A stretch of DNA of 64,000 nt from Megasphaera vaginalis (ex Bordigoni et al. 2020) (GCF_900240295.1 NZ_OEQB01000003.1:124001-188000), one strand, 5' to 3'; positions 35,881-46,674 are shown, numbered from the stretch's first letter. The notes: a model not told the origin generated them from the letters alone. Numbers and translations are program-made.

Positions 35881-35909
35881 ATCATAGGCGTTTTTCCGCA
35901 AGTTGTAAA
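35881..35909 (-). promoter_or_regulatory. Predicted promoter of mleP-mleA
   Basis: -35 TTTACA (35904-35909), 17-base spacer and -10 TATGAT (35881-35886) on the minus strand. Confidence 0.7.
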
Positions 35910-35958
35910 CTCCATATCGAAACAGTTCGCGCCGCCTTCCCAATCCCCTTGGTAACGC

Positions 35959-35998
35959 AAAATAAATGTCTCTCACGCCGGCGAGAGACATTTATTTT
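35959..35998 (-). terminator. Terminator of the heat-shock/translation operon
   Basis: A 16-bp perfect stem (35959-35974 with 35983-35998). On the minus strand the stem ends in ATTTATTTT. The upstream arm includes the stop codon of the 48-residue protein. Confidence 0.85.
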
Positions 35999-36143
35999 AC
36001 AGTTTATGGATCATGAAATATATAAGGAGAATCAGCAAGATGATGGAGACGATCCGAATCAACGTTCCTGTCGTAATAAAAAAAGAGATTTTCTTCCCCT
36101 TCGGATGCCCTTTCACCGTCTCCTCTCGTCTGTCATTTTCCAT
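35997..36143 (-). CDS. Small single-span membrane protein (48 residues)
   Basis: It begins MENDRREETVKGHPKGKKIS, a charged cytoplasmic stretch, followed by one long hydrophobic helix (IRIVSIILLILLIYFMI). Its ATG lies 2 bases after the hinT stop, so it is translated by coupling, and its TAA lies in the operon terminator. Last gene of the hrcA operon. Family and function are not recognised. Confidence 0.75.
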   Translation of the reverse strand: MENDRREETVKGHPKGKKISFFITTGTLIRIVSIILLILLIYFMIHKL

Positions 36144-36145
36144 CG

Positions 36146-36490
36146 TTATACGCCTGGCCACGCCATTTCTTTGCCGCCCAGGATATGGGCATGAAGATGC
36201 CGGACTGTTTGCCCGGCCTTTTCACCGGTATTGAAAATGACGCGGTAGCCGTCTTCTGCCAATCCTAGCAAGGATGCGACTTTTTGAATAGCGAAAAGCA
36301 TTTTTCCCGCAACAGCGGCATCCGCTTCCGTCAACGCCGCTATACTTTGCACATGCTTTTTGGGAATAACGAGGACATGTACCGGCGCCACCGGGGCAAT
36401 ATCCTTGAAAGCAAAGAAATCATCGTCTTCATAAACTTTCGTGCTGGGAATTTCCCCTTTACTGATTTTACAGAACAAACAATCTTCCAT
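36146..36490 (-). CDS. hinT: HIT-family nucleotide hydrolase (HinT type)
   Basis: 114 residues. CLFCKISKGEIPSTKVYEDD near the start and the histidine triad HLHAHILGG near the end. HinT hydrolyses adenosine phosphoramidates. It begins 2 bases after mtaB, with AGGAGGAAAG upstream inside the mtaB end. Confidence 0.93.
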   Translation of the reverse strand: MEDCLFCKISKGEIPSTKVYEDDDFFAFKDIAPVAPVHVLVIPKKHVQSIAALTEADAAVAGKMLFAIQKVASLLGLAEDGYRVIFNTGEKAGQTVRHLHAHILGGKEMAWPGV

Positions 36491-36492
36491 AA

Positions 36493-37818
36493 CTATCTTT
36501 CCTCCTTTATAATGCCTGATAATATATCCTTTTCCACGCCCGTAAGAATTACGGGCACGACCGTCCCCTGCACATCGGTACGTAAATTCGTCAGTTGCAC
36601 ACGCTCATACTGCTCGGAAAACCCTTCTCCCCAATTCCCTGACTGCTTTTCGATCAGCACCTGTACCTCCCGGCCGACCAGCTTCTGTAACAATGCCGCT
36701 TTTTGGCGCCGCGACAATGCGTTTACGATCTCAACGCGCCTTTTTTTCACGGCATTTTCCACCTGATTCGGCATATCCGCCGCCGGCGTTCCCTGCCGCT
36801 GCGAATACGGAAACGCATGAATATGGGAAAAATGCAAACGCCCCAATGTTTCCAACGTCTCGGCAAAAAGCGCCTCCGTTTCGCCGGGAAATCCGAGAAT
36901 CAGATCTGTTGAAACGGTCAGTCCGCCGATCCGATCTTGCAGCCCTTCGATAAGCGCAATATATCCGTTTTTTGTGTAGTGACGGCCCATGGCCCGCAAA
37001 ATCGTATTCGATCCCGACTGAAGGGGCAAATGAAGATGAGGACAAATACGCTCGGACGAGTTCATCACGTCGATCAGGTCGTCACGGATTTCCACAGACT
37101 CGATCGATCCCATGCGTATCCTGGCAACATCCGTTTCTTCCAAGAGCCGCCGCAAGATGAGCGCCAGCGTCGGCCGCGCCGGCAAATCGATACCGTAAGC
37201 GCCGAGGTGGATCCCGGTCAAGACCAATTCCCTAAACCCGAACGCCGTCAATCGTTTGGCTTCGGCAATAACCGCATCAGGCTGACGCGATTTCAAGCTT
37301 CCCCGCGTGTACGGAATAATGCAGTAGGTACAGAAATTATTACATCCTTCCTGTATCTTCAAATCAGCCCGCGTATGCGCTACTGCCGACGGATATAAAG
37401 GAATTTCTTCGAAAACGTCACGTCCTGCCGCCCCCATAATATTGTGAACTGCCCTTACAGCAGCTCCTGAACGCCGCTCCAACAGAGAATCGACGATGCG
37501 AACGATCTCTTTCTTTTCATTGGTACCGACAACGGCGTCAACGTCAGGCATTGCCGCCAACACGTCGGGGCTCAGCTGAGCATAACAGCCGGTCACAACG
37601 ATAAGCGCCGCCCGATTGAGCTTTTTGGCGCGACGAATCATTTGCCGCGATTTTTTTTCTCCCATCTGCGTGACGGAACAAGTGTTGATAACATATACAT
37701 CGGCAACATCATGAAACGCCGCTTCCTGAAATCCCTTCGAAAGAAACAATCCTCTCATGCTGTCCGTATCATATTGATTTACTCTGCACCCCAAAGTAGC
37801 AAAGGCAATTGATGGCAT
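36493..37818 (-). CDS. mtaB: tRNA t6A37 methylthiotransferase MtaB
   Basis: 441 residues from ATG 37818, which follows AAGAGGA by 10 bases and sits one base after the rsmE stop. An N-terminal UPF0004 domain (FATLGCRVNQYDTDS, NTCSVT) binds one Fe-S cluster, the radical SAM site GCNNFCTYCIIPYTRG the second, and a TRAM domain ends the protein. The CRVNQYxT form is typical of MtaB, which converts t6A to ms2t6A at position 37 of tRNA. Confidence 0.92.
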   Translation of the reverse strand: MPSIAFATLGCRVNQYDTDSMRGLFLSKGFQEAAFHDVADVYVINTCSVTQMGEKKSRQMIRRAKKLNRAALIVVTGCYAQLSPDVLAAMPDVDAVVGTNEKKEIVRIVDSLLERRSGAAVRAVHNIMGAAGRDVFEEIPLYPSAVAHTRADLKIQEGCNNFCTYCIIPYTRGSLKSRQPDAVIAEAKRLTAFGFRELVLTGIHLGAYGIDLPARPTLALILRRLLEETDVARIRMGSIESVEIRDDLIDVMNSSERICPHLHLPLQSGSNTILRAMGRHYTKNGYIALIEGLQDRIGGLTVSTDLILGFPGETEALFAETLETLGRLHFSHIHAFPYSQRQGTPAADMPNQVENAVKKRRVEIVNALSRRQKAALLQKLVGREVQVLIEKQSGNWGEGFSEQYERVQLTNLRTDVQGTVVPVILTGVEKDILSGIIKEER

Positions 37819-37819
37819 T

Positions 37820-38545
37820 TTACGTAAATCCTCTTTCATACATAATAATGGAAACCGCTGTCAGCGCCGCTGTTTCCGCCCGCAATATCCGCGGCCCTAA
37901 AGAAACGGTATAGCAATGCGGCGCTGTATGGAGCAAGGAAATTTCAGATGGCGAAAAGCCGCCTTCCGGTCCGATACAAATGACGACATCACCGGTTTTG
38001 ACAAGATTGCAGACCGTTTTAAAAGGCAGGACTTCTTTTTCATACGGCACAACAAAAGAAGCCGCGCCGTACTGTCTTACCAACTCCTGCAACGTCAACA
38101 CCGAGCCGACAACGGGCACATCCGTTCTGCCGCACTGTTTTGCCCCTTCTAAGGCGATGCGCTGCCACCTCACGACACGGTCGTGCCGGCGGTTTTCGCT
38201 TAATTTTACTACACAATGCTCCATTTGTACAGGAATCACCGTATCTGCACCCAGTTCCGATGCTTTTTGTACCAGCCAGTCGAATTTATCATTTTTTAAA
38301 ATGGCGGCAGCAACGATAATCTTTCCGTCCTGCCGTCTGGGGGCTGCAATCTGTTTCTGCATCTTCATTTGCGCAACGCTCCCGTCCCAAGCGGCAATAA
38401 CGCAGGCGAACACGGCGCCGGTACTGTCGGCCACTTCAAGAATATCGCCGAGTTCATGACGCAACACGGTCATCGCATGGTGCGTATCTTCTGCCGACAA
38501 GGAAAATGTATCGGTAATCGGATGATTGATAAATATACGTCTCAT
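37820..38545 (-). CDS. rsmE: 16S rRNA m3U1498 methyltransferase
   Basis: 241 residues from ATG 38545, preceded by GAGGAGAAGG and overlapping the prmA stop by 4 bases. A PUA-like N-terminal domain precedes a SPOUT domain with VICIGPEGGFSPSEI and the knotted LGPRILRAETAALTAVSI. It methylates U1498 of 16S rRNA. The prmA-rsmE-mtaB order is common in Firmicutes. Confidence 0.95.
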   Translation of the reverse strand: MRRIFINHPITDTFSLSAEDTHHAMTVLRHELGDILEVADSTGAVFACVIAAWDGSVAQMKMQKQIAAPRRQDGKIIVAAAILKNDKFDWLVQKASELGADTVIPVQMEHCVVKLSENRRHDRVVRWQRIALEGAKQCGRTDVPVVGSVLTLQELVRQYGAASFVVPYEKEVLPFKTVCNLVKTGDVVICIGPEGGFSPSEISLLHTAPHCYTVSLGPRILRAETAALTAVSIIMYERGFT

Positions 38546-39423
38546 TTCCTTCTCCTCAATAAGACGGCATACCAGCCGTCGCTCAATTCTGCACGGCACC
38601 ACGCCAGGAATGCAGTCGCAGCCGCAGCCTTCACCTCGTCAATACGCTCATCGATAATGCCGCTGACAATCAGATAAGCACCGTCTTTCATATAGACGCC
38701 GACAGTCGGCAGAAGACGCAAAACGGCATCGGTCACCAAATTGGCGACAATGACGTCAGCCTTCATGCCGTCAGCCGGGATAGTCGACAGTAAATCGCCG
38801 GTTGACGCTTCCGCAACGGGCGAAACGTCGTTTAACCCGATATTGACGACAGCCTGCGCCACAGCCTGTTCGTCAAGATCAATTGCAGCTACATGAGCGG
38901 CGCCCAATTTGGCGGCGGCGATAGCCAAAATACCGGTACCTGTTCCGATGTCAAAGACCAGGTCGCCACCGTTGACTACCTCTTCAAGAAATCGTACGCA
39001 AAGCGCCGTCGTAGCATGAAGCCCGCTGCCGAAAGCCAAGCCGGGATCAATGCATATCGCCTCTTCTCCTGCAGGCAGGTTGACGGATTCCCAGGCGGGC
39101 ACGCACCAGAAATGATCGGATATCTGCGTTGCCTCAAAATACGCTTGCCAACGATACAACCAGTCTTTGTCGTCGACAATCTGCGCCGTAAGTTGAAAAC
39201 GATGCCAGTGCGGATTAATCGCCTCAATCCCATGCAAACGCTGCCGCAACTGCTGCAGTGCCGCCACATCGCCATCAGCAAAATATACCGTTATCCCGAC
39301 AGTCGGAGATACCCGCCCGTCTTCGTCAAAAACGCAGCCGCTGCCGCCACATTCGTCCAAGACCACGGCAATGAGATCCGCTGCCCGTCTGTCGGCTATG
39401 AGATGTATTTCATTCCACTTCAT
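38542..39423 (-). CDS. prmA: Ribosomal protein L11 methyltransferase
   Basis: 293 residues. The N-terminal substrate-recognition domain is followed by DPGLAFGSGLHATTALC and the SAM site DIGTGTGILAIAAAKLGA. It trimethylates ribosomal protein L11. AAGGAG lies upstream of the ATG. It follows dnaJ by 69 bases, with a hairpin in the gap. Confidence 0.95.
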   Translation of the reverse strand: MKWNEIHLIADRRAADLIAVVLDECGGSGCVFDEDGRVSPTVGITVYFADGDVAALQQLRQRLHGIEAINPHWHRFQLTAQIVDDKDWLYRWQAYFEATQISDHFWCVPAWESVNLPAGEEAICIDPGLAFGSGLHATTALCVRFLEEVVNGGDLVFDIGTGTGILAIAAAKLGAAHVAAIDLDEQAVAQAVVNIGLNDVSPVAEASTGDLLSTIPADGMKADVIVANLVTDAVLRLLPTVGVYMKDGAYLIVSGIIDERIDEVKAAAATAFLAWCRAELSDGWYAVLLRRRK

Positions 39424-39440
39424 AGAAAATTCTCCTTGCA

Positions 39441-39477
39441 GTAAAAGATGCTGCAGAACCTGTCGGCCTGCAGCATC
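39441..39477 (-). terminator. Weak hairpin between dnaJ and prmA
   Basis: A 10-bp stem (39447-39456 with 39468-39477) is followed on the minus strand by TTTTAC. Probably partial termination or processing. Confidence 0.5.
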
Positions 39478-39492
39478 AGTATACCATGTATA

Positions 39493-40752
39493 TTACATTC
39501 CAGGAACTATTTTCGGACGGCCCATCCACGTACGGATGGCTTTCTTCAACTTATCCCAGAAGCTTTCCTTTTTTTCTTTCCTTTCGTCCTTCGCATCGTT
39601 CTTACTGCTTCGTTTCGGCTTATCTCCATTATCCAGCCACGTTTCTCCGCAAGCGGCGGCAAACTGCTTCAAGAGCTCGCGTTGCCTGTCATTAAGCCGC
39701 TTCGGCGTTTCTACCGTAATGCGAACATGGTGATCGCCGCGCCGTTCCTTTACACCTAGGTACGGGACGCCATGCCCTTTGATTCGGAAAAGCGTACCGG
39801 TCTGCGTACCTGCAGGAATTTTCAAATCGATCTTGCCGTCAATGGTATCGACACGGATCGTCGTCCCCAACGCGGCTTGTGCAAAGGTAACCGTTTCTTC
39901 GGACAGCACATCATTGCCGCGCCGCACGAAAGCTGCATCTTTGCGGACAAAAATATATACATACAAATCACCATGACTGCCGCCGCGCGTCCCCGGCTCC
40001 CCTTCGCCGGCAACGCGAAGACGGGCTCCGTCATCAACGCCGGCAGGGATCTTGATCTTCAATTTCTTGCGAATCTTGACTGTTCCCGTGCCGTGGCACA
40101 TTTTGCACTTGTCATGAATGATTTTACCGCTGCCGCCACAGTGAGAACACGTACGGACATTGACCATCTGGCCGAACGGCGTATTCTGTACGACCCGTTC
40201 CTGGCCCGTGCCATGGCAGACGGGGCAGGTTTCCACCTTGCTTCCCGGTTCGGCGCCGCTGCCGTGACAATGATCACACGTATCCTCTTTCGGAACTTGG
40301 ATCTCCATCTCCGTACCGAAAGCCGCCTGACGGAACGATATATCTACGTCAAAGCGCAGATCGGCGCCTCGCTGCGGGCCATTGGATTGCCGCCGCCCCT
40401 GACCGCCAAAGAAAGAATCGAAAATATCGCCGAAGCCGCCGAAGTCGCCTTGACTGAAGCCGCCGAAGCCGCCTTGCCCGAACCCGCCAAAACCGCCTTG
40501 CCCGAAGCCGCCGGCAGCGCCGTTTTGAAAAGCGTCCATACCGAATTGATCGTATTGGGCCCGCTTTTCCTGATCGGACAACACACTGTAAGCCTCATTG
40601 ACTTCTTTAAATTTTTCTTCCGCCGCTTTAGGGTCGTCCCGGTTCTTATCAGGATGATATTTGATGGCCAACTTTCGGAAAGCCTTTTTGATATCGGCAT
40701 CGCTGGCATCTTTCGGTACGCCGAGAACTTCATAATAATCTCTTTTGCTCAT
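39493..40752 (-). CDS. dnaJ: Chaperone DnaJ with an extended C-terminus
   Basis: 419 residues, compared with about 375-385 usually. J domain (1-70, with YHPDKN), Gly/Phe-rich linker (about 75-125, with repeated GGFGQ units), four CxxCxGxG zinc motifs ([32 protein letters not shown]) and the substrate domain. About 45 extra residues follow, highly charged ([18 protein letters not shown]) then amphipathic ([14 protein letters not shown]). It stimulates DnaK. AAGAGGGG lies upstream of the ATG. Confidence 0.96.
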   Translation of the reverse strand: MSKRDYYEVLGVPKDASDADIKKAFRKLAIKYHPDKNRDDPKAAEEKFKEVNEAYSVLSDQEKRAQYDQFGMDAFQNGAAGGFGQGGFGGFGQGGFGGFSQGDFGGFGDIFDSFFGGQGRRQSNGPQRGADLRFDVDISFRQAAFGTEMEIQVPKEDTCDHCHGSGAEPGSKVETCPVCHGTGQERVVQNTPFGQMVNVRTCSHCGGSGKIIHDKCKMCHGTGTVKIRKKLKIKIPAGVDDGARLRVAGEGEPGTRGGSHGDLYVYIFVRKDAAFVRRGNDVLSEETVTFAQAALGTTIRVDTIDGKIDLKIPAGTQTGTLFRIKGHGVPYLGVKERRGDHHVRITVETPKRLNDRQRELLKQFAAACGETWLDNGDKPKRSSKNDAKDERKEKKESFWDKLKKAIRTWMGRPKIVPGM

Positions 40753-40776
40753 TGGACAACCCCTCTTACATCATTA

Positions 40777-42639
<1,863 letters not shown>

Positions 42640-42673
42640 TGTAAATTCCTCCTCTTATCCTTCGGTTCCGAAA

Positions 42674-43252
42674 TTAACCGTTAAACACTACTTTTACCAT
42701 TGCCGGACGCAACGTCTTTTCGCCGATCAGGTATCCGTTCTGCAATACTTCCGCCACCGTATCATCGGCATACTCTTCATGGGCTATACGCATGACGGCC
42801 TGATGATACAACGGATCAAAAGGCTTGCCGAGGGCTTCCATCTTTGTGACGCCTTCCTTAGCAAGTACTTCAACCAACTGTTTGTAAATCATATCATAAC
42901 CTGCGACGAATGACTTCATCTCCTCAGTCAGTTCATCTTGCGGCGTCTGCAAGGCCCGCTCGAAATTATCGAGAACCGGCAGGATTGACAGCAACACTTC
43001 ACTTTTGACCAGTTCCGTCAGCTGCAATCGCTCATTGGCAGAACGCTTTTTAAAGTTGGCAAAATCCGCCTGAAGGCGAAGATACCGATCCTGCGCTTCC
43101 TGCAAAGCGCTGTCGTCCCGACCTTGTTCGGCCTCCGCTTCGGCAACTTCCGTTTCCGCTGCCGTCGCTTCATCAGCCGTATTGACCACATCCTCCTTCA
43201 CTGCTTCCGTCTCGCTCGTTTCCTGGTTCACTTTCGTTTCTTCTTCATTCAT
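42674..43252 (-). CDS. grpE: GrpE nucleotide exchange factor
   Basis: 192 residues. An acidic disordered N-terminus (about 1-50), a coiled-coil dimer region (LQEAQDRYLRLQADFANFKK), and a C-terminal beta domain with PFDPLYHQAV and VLQNGYLIGEKTLRPAMVKV. It releases ADP from DnaK. AGGAGG lies 11 bases before the ATG. It follows hrcA by 15 bases. Confidence 0.96.
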   Translation of the reverse strand: MNEEETKVNQETSETEAVKEDVVNTADEATAAETEVAEAEAEQGRDDSALQEAQDRYLRLQADFANFKKRSANERLQLTELVKSEVLLSILPVLDNFERALQTPQDELTEEMKSFVAGYDMIYKQLVEVLAKEGVTKMEALGKPFDPLYHQAVMRIAHEEYADDTVAEVLQNGYLIGEKTLRPAMVKVVFNG

Positions 43253-43267
43253 ACCTGCGGCGACCTC

Positions 43268-44302
43268 CTACCTCTCTTTATGATAATGCTCCAAAATACT
43301 TGTTACATGTTCTTTCATAAAATCAAGCAAGCCGATGATTTTTGCGTATTCCATCCGCGTCGGTCCTAAAACGGCAACCTTGCCGAGAACCATATCATTG
43401 GCTTTAAATGTTGCCTCGATAATGCTGCAATCGCTGATCGGGGCCAGTCGTGTTTCTTCGCCAATCCGTACAGTAACGGACTGGCCCGTACTATTCTCAT
43501 CATACAGCAGATCAATGACGGCGTCCCGCTCTTCCAACATGCTGAAAATGGACTTGGCCTTATCCACATCCTGAAACTCGGGCTTATTCAAAAGCTCGAT
43601 CGTACCGCCTTTATAAAGCTGGTGACGGCGCAACGACTTATGCACGGCTTGAAAGGCCATGCGATACAATTCGACATCATCAACGATATTGCCGTGAAAC
43701 GTATTCAACAACTCCATATCGATAGCAGCGAGCGGCGTCCCCGACAAATAATGCGTCAGCTTTTCGGCGATAACATTCAACTCGTCAATATCTACCCCGT
43801 CAGGCTTCAGGTACGTACAGCTTTCGACCTGACCCGAGTCGGTGACGACAAGCATAATCACGCGCCGGTTGTTGAGAGGCAAAAACCGAATGTACTCCAA
43901 CAATGACGTCGGCTGCTGTGAAGCCATGACGAGAGACACATTATGGGTAATTGTCGATAACAATTTGGCCGTTGACTGAAATATCTGATCGACATCATCC
44001 ATCTTGCCGATAAACCATGAACGGACAAACTCTTTCTCCTCTTTGGAAAGCTGCGCCGGTTCCAAAAGACAGTCAACATAAAAACGATAGCCTTTGATCG
44101 ACGGAATCCGTCCTGCCGACGTATGCGGCTTTTCCAGGTACCCCATCATCTCCAGGTCAAACATTTCATTCCGTATCGTCGCGGCGCCGACACCCAAATC
44201 ATACTTCCTGGCAATCGTCCGAGACCCGATGGGCTCGGCAGAGGTGATGTAATCCTGAATAATAGCCTGCAATATTTTTTGTTTTCTGTTATTCAGTTCC
44301 AT
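43268..44302 (-). CDS. hrcA: Heat-inducible repressor HrcA
   Basis: 344 residues. N-terminal winged helix (RKQKILQAIIQDYITSAEPI, VGAATIRNEM), GAF-like domain with inserted dimer region, and the C-terminal IGPTRMEY-type stretch (AVLGPTRMEYAKII). It represses its own operon by binding CIRCE, with GroEL as corepressor in other bacteria. AGAGGTGG lies upstream of the ATG. The CIRCE lies in the 5' leader. Confidence 0.96.
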   Translation of the reverse strand: MELNNRKQKILQAIIQDYITSAEPIGSRTIARKYDLGVGAATIRNEMFDLEMMGYLEKPHTSAGRIPSIKGYRFYVDCLLEPAQLSKEEKEFVRSWFIGKMDDVDQIFQSTAKLLSTITHNVSLVMASQQPTSLLEYIRFLPLNNRRVIMLVVTDSGQVESCTYLKPDGVDIDELNVIAEKLTHYLSGTPLAAIDMELLNTFHGNIVDDVELYRMAFQAVHKSLRRHQLYKGGTIELLNKPEFQDVDKAKSIFSMLEERDAVIDLLYDENSTGQSVTVRIGEETRLAPISDCSIIEATFKANDMVLGKVAVLGPTRMEYAKIIGLLDFMKEHVTSILEHYHKER

Positions 44303-44329
44303 CGTACCACCTCTGTTTTCTTTCCTCTA

Positions 44330-44355
44330 TTAGCACTCTTCTTGCAGAGTGCTAA
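44330..44355. promoter_or_regulatory. CIRCE operator (HrcA site) with an 8-base spacer
   Basis: TTAGCACTC (44330-44338) and GAGTGCTAA (44347-44355) match the CIRCE arms perfectly, but are separated by 8 bases rather than the usual 9. It lies just downstream of the promoter of hrcA. Confidence 0.93.
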
Positions 44356-44366
44356 GGACTATATAA

Positions 44367-44395
44367 AAGATAACATGATCGGAATTGTTTGTCAA
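44367..44395 (-). promoter_or_regulatory. Promoter of the hrcA operon
   Basis: -35 TTGACA (44390-44395), 17-base spacer and -10 TATCTT (44367-44372) on the minus strand. Transcription would begin at the edge of CIRCE. Confidence 0.8.
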
Positions 44396-44524
44396 TAGAT
44401 TTAGTCAAAAAGTCAAACTTTTATTTTCCCTTACTTTGTCCTTTTGTCGAAAGCCTCTTCTCCACTCATCCCGTTTTTTGTCGACAAACTGCAACCATCC
44501 CTTTTGACGGCCGCTACTATCCGA

Positions 44525-44561
44525 CAAAAAAAGAGACCGCCCGTGGACAGTCCCTCTTTTT
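44525..44561 (-). terminator. Terminator of the MFS gene
   Basis: AGAGGGAC and GTCTCT arms with a bulge form a hairpin, followed on the minus strand by seven Ts, about 37 bases after the MFS stop. Confidence 0.65.
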
Positions 44562-44597
44562 CTCGCAAAACCGGCATCACATGATCTGAGCAGCGAC

Positions 44598-45820
44598 TCA
44601 TTCTCCTTCATGCCGTTTAATTCGATAACTCGTCAAAGCCGCCATTGCACATAACAAAATATCCAAACTCCAAATCAGCGTATAACTCCCTGTCTGTTCA
44701 ATTAGAACGCCGCCCAGCCAAGAGCTGATGAAAGCGCCGATCTGATGACAGACGAACGTCATGCCGAAGAGAAACCCGATCGTCTTTGCCCCAAACCGTC
44801 GCGACACGATTTCCGACGTCGGCGTAACCGTCGCATCGCCGGTAAGCCCCAGTATCAATGCAAAGATGATGGCTGTCGTAAGATTTTTCAGCATAGCGAA
44901 CATAAACAGGGCAACGATCACGGCGCGAACTGCGTACTCCGTTCCCAAGACGTTCTTCAGTGAAAATTTGCTGCATAAGAAGCCGGATAATACCGATCCC
45001 GCCATCGTAGCCACGCCGAAAAACGTATAAATACCGGCGACGACGCCTGCCGTTATACCGTATGAAACGAATTGCGTTACAAGATGTGTCTGAATGATGA
45101 TCATATGAAAACCGCACGTACTGAACCCAAGCATTAAGCGCCGAAAATCGGCTTCGCGCAAGGCCGTGCGCAAGAGACGCAGCGACGACTGCTCAGCGCC
45201 TGACGCCGCTGCCGAATCCGCTCCATCGACAACAGTGTTCCCCTGCATCATACGAATCCAGAAAATAATGGGGAAAATCAAAAGGGTCGGAATCGCTAAT
45301 ACCCACAATGAGCCGGCTACACCGATCTGACTGTTCAGCAATTGGAGTACAGGCGATAAAACCGCACTGCCGATACCGCTGGAAGCATTCAATATACCTG
45401 ACGCTGCCGAGGCTTTTTCTTTACCGATAATCGGCGAGATCGTCCCCATGAGAATGCCGAAACAAAGCGCACCGCTACCGGCCCCCAAGGCAATTCCGAA
45501 AGTCAGAAACAAGGTCAGCACACTACGACAAAAAGGGGTAAATATGAGCCCGGCCAAAAACAAAACGGTACCAATACACAAAACGAGGGTGTTCGATCTC
45601 TTTAAGGCCAAAGCTCCCCAAAGCGGCTGCGTTATACCGTAAAGCAACTGCGTAACCCCCATGACGAAACTGACATCGGCATAATGAATTGCCGTAAACG
45701 AGGACAACGCCGTAATAATCATACCAAAATTCGCACGTAAACCGCCACGAGACAAGCAGCTGCAATCAGAACGACAACGCGTTTTGCCTTGTGTCCTTGT
45801 CCTTCTGTGATCGCCATCAT
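44598..45820 (-). pseudogene. MFS transporter with a frameshift in the first helix
   Basis: The main frame encodes about eleven spans of an MFS carrier (NFGMIITALSSFTAIHYADV onward, IRMMQGN middle loop, KRHEGE end). Its N-terminal extension in that frame is not protein-like. In another frame, ATG triplets at 45815-45823 behind AGGGGGA start MAITEGQGHKAKRVVVLIAAACLVA, exactly the missing first helix, ending at a TGA. One base is lost (or two gained) near 45738-45752. Substrate unknown. It may be a true null, a phase-variable site or a sequence error. A good promoter lies upstream, so decay is recent. Confidence 0.8.
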
Positions 45821-45859
45821 CATTCCCCCTCTTACATATATCGCGCAATCGCATTCGAT

Positions 45860-45888
45860 AGTATAGCAAAAGGCGGTCTGCCTGACAA
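45860..45888 (-). promoter_or_regulatory. Promoter of the MFS gene
   Basis: -35 TTGTCA (45883-45888), 17-base spacer and -10 TATACT preceded by TG (45860-45865) on the minus strand. Confidence 0.7.
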
Positions 45889-46033
45889 GGCGAAGTTGAT
45901 CCTTATTTTCTTTTTATCGTTCTCATCGGCGGCAGGCAAAAATCGATTCTGCAAAATTGTCGAAAGCCGGCCGGCCGAAAATCTCCGCTTAACGCGTATG
46001 TGTCCAGAGCTCATGACATCTATACTCCCGCAC

Positions 46034-46083
46034 AAAAAAAGCAGCACTTCCGTACTCATGCGTAAAGTACGGAAATGCCGCTT
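46034..46083 (-). terminator. Terminator of desulfoferrodoxin
   Basis: An 18-base stem with two mismatches (46039-46056 with 46066-46083) is followed on the minus strand by seven Ts. Confidence 0.8.
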
Positions 46084-46120
46084 GCTCCATCAGGCTGATG
46101 GAGAAGAACTTTTCGCCCGA

Positions 46121-46558
46121 TTAAATCTTACAGCCGCCAAATTCCGGAGAACAGCCGCTGATATCGGCTTTGAATTCTTCTTTGCCGAATTTTTTGCTCC
46201 ACAGGCCGTGCAAATTGCAATAGGCATAAACGATACCGGATTCAGCACCTTCAAATGTCGTTTCCGGAGCCTGACCGGGGAACAATTTGTGAATTTCCAT
46301 TCTGTGTCCGCTAGATAAAGCAATCCATTGGATGTAATGTTCGTCAGTCATCGGATGTTCTACGGAACCGACAGTAACATTCACTCTGCCGCCTTCCACT
46401 TTTACGTCAGGAACGTGTTTTTCCTGTGCCGCATCAGTCGAACCGGCAACCAATTCCACCATCGGATCACCGCAACAGGAAAGCGTTCTGCTGTCGCCTT
46501 GTACGGTTACTACGATATTTCCACATTTTTTACATACATAGAATTTTAATTCGTCCAT
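46121..46558 (-). CDS. dfx: Desulfoferrodoxin (superoxide reductase)
   Basis: 145 residues from ATG 46558, behind GGAGGTG. The N-terminal rubredoxin-like site has CKKC at 9-12 and CC at 28-29. The catalytic iron ligands are His in EKHVP, His in VEHPMTDEH, and Cys-His in YCNLHGLW. It reduces superoxide to peroxide in the cytoplasm without making oxygen, as is usual in anaerobes. Monocistronic, with its own promoter, a palindrome in the leader and a terminator. Confidence 0.95.
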   Translation of the reverse strand: MDELKFYVCKKCGNIVVTVQGDSRTLSCCGDPMVELVAGSTDAAQEKHVPDVKVEGGRVNVTVGSVEHPMTDEHYIQWIALSSGHRMEIHKLFPGQAPETTFEGAESGIVYAYCNLHGLWSKKFGKEEFKADISGCSPEFGGCKI

Positions 46559-46585
46559 GATAGCACCTCCAAAAGATATATGGTG

Positions 46586-46601
46586 TACGACAATTGTCGT
46601 A
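46586..46601. promoter_or_regulatory. 16-bp perfect palindrome in the dfx leader
   Basis: TACGACAATTGTCGTA lies 27 bases before the dfx start and about 40 bases after the predicted transcription start. With no loop it suits a dimeric DNA-binding protein better than an RNA hairpin. It is not a PerR box or a Fur box by eye. Confidence 0.55.
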
Positions 46602-46645
46602 TACGCTACGTAATTAAAACTAATTAATAATTGTTTTCTGTTATT

Positions 46646-46674
46646 ATTATATAGTACTACGGAAAATAACGCAA
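46646..46674 (-). promoter_or_regulatory. Promoter of dfx
   Basis: -35 TTGCGT (46669-46674), 17-base spacer and -10 TATAAT (46646-46651) on the minus strand. Confidence 0.7.
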
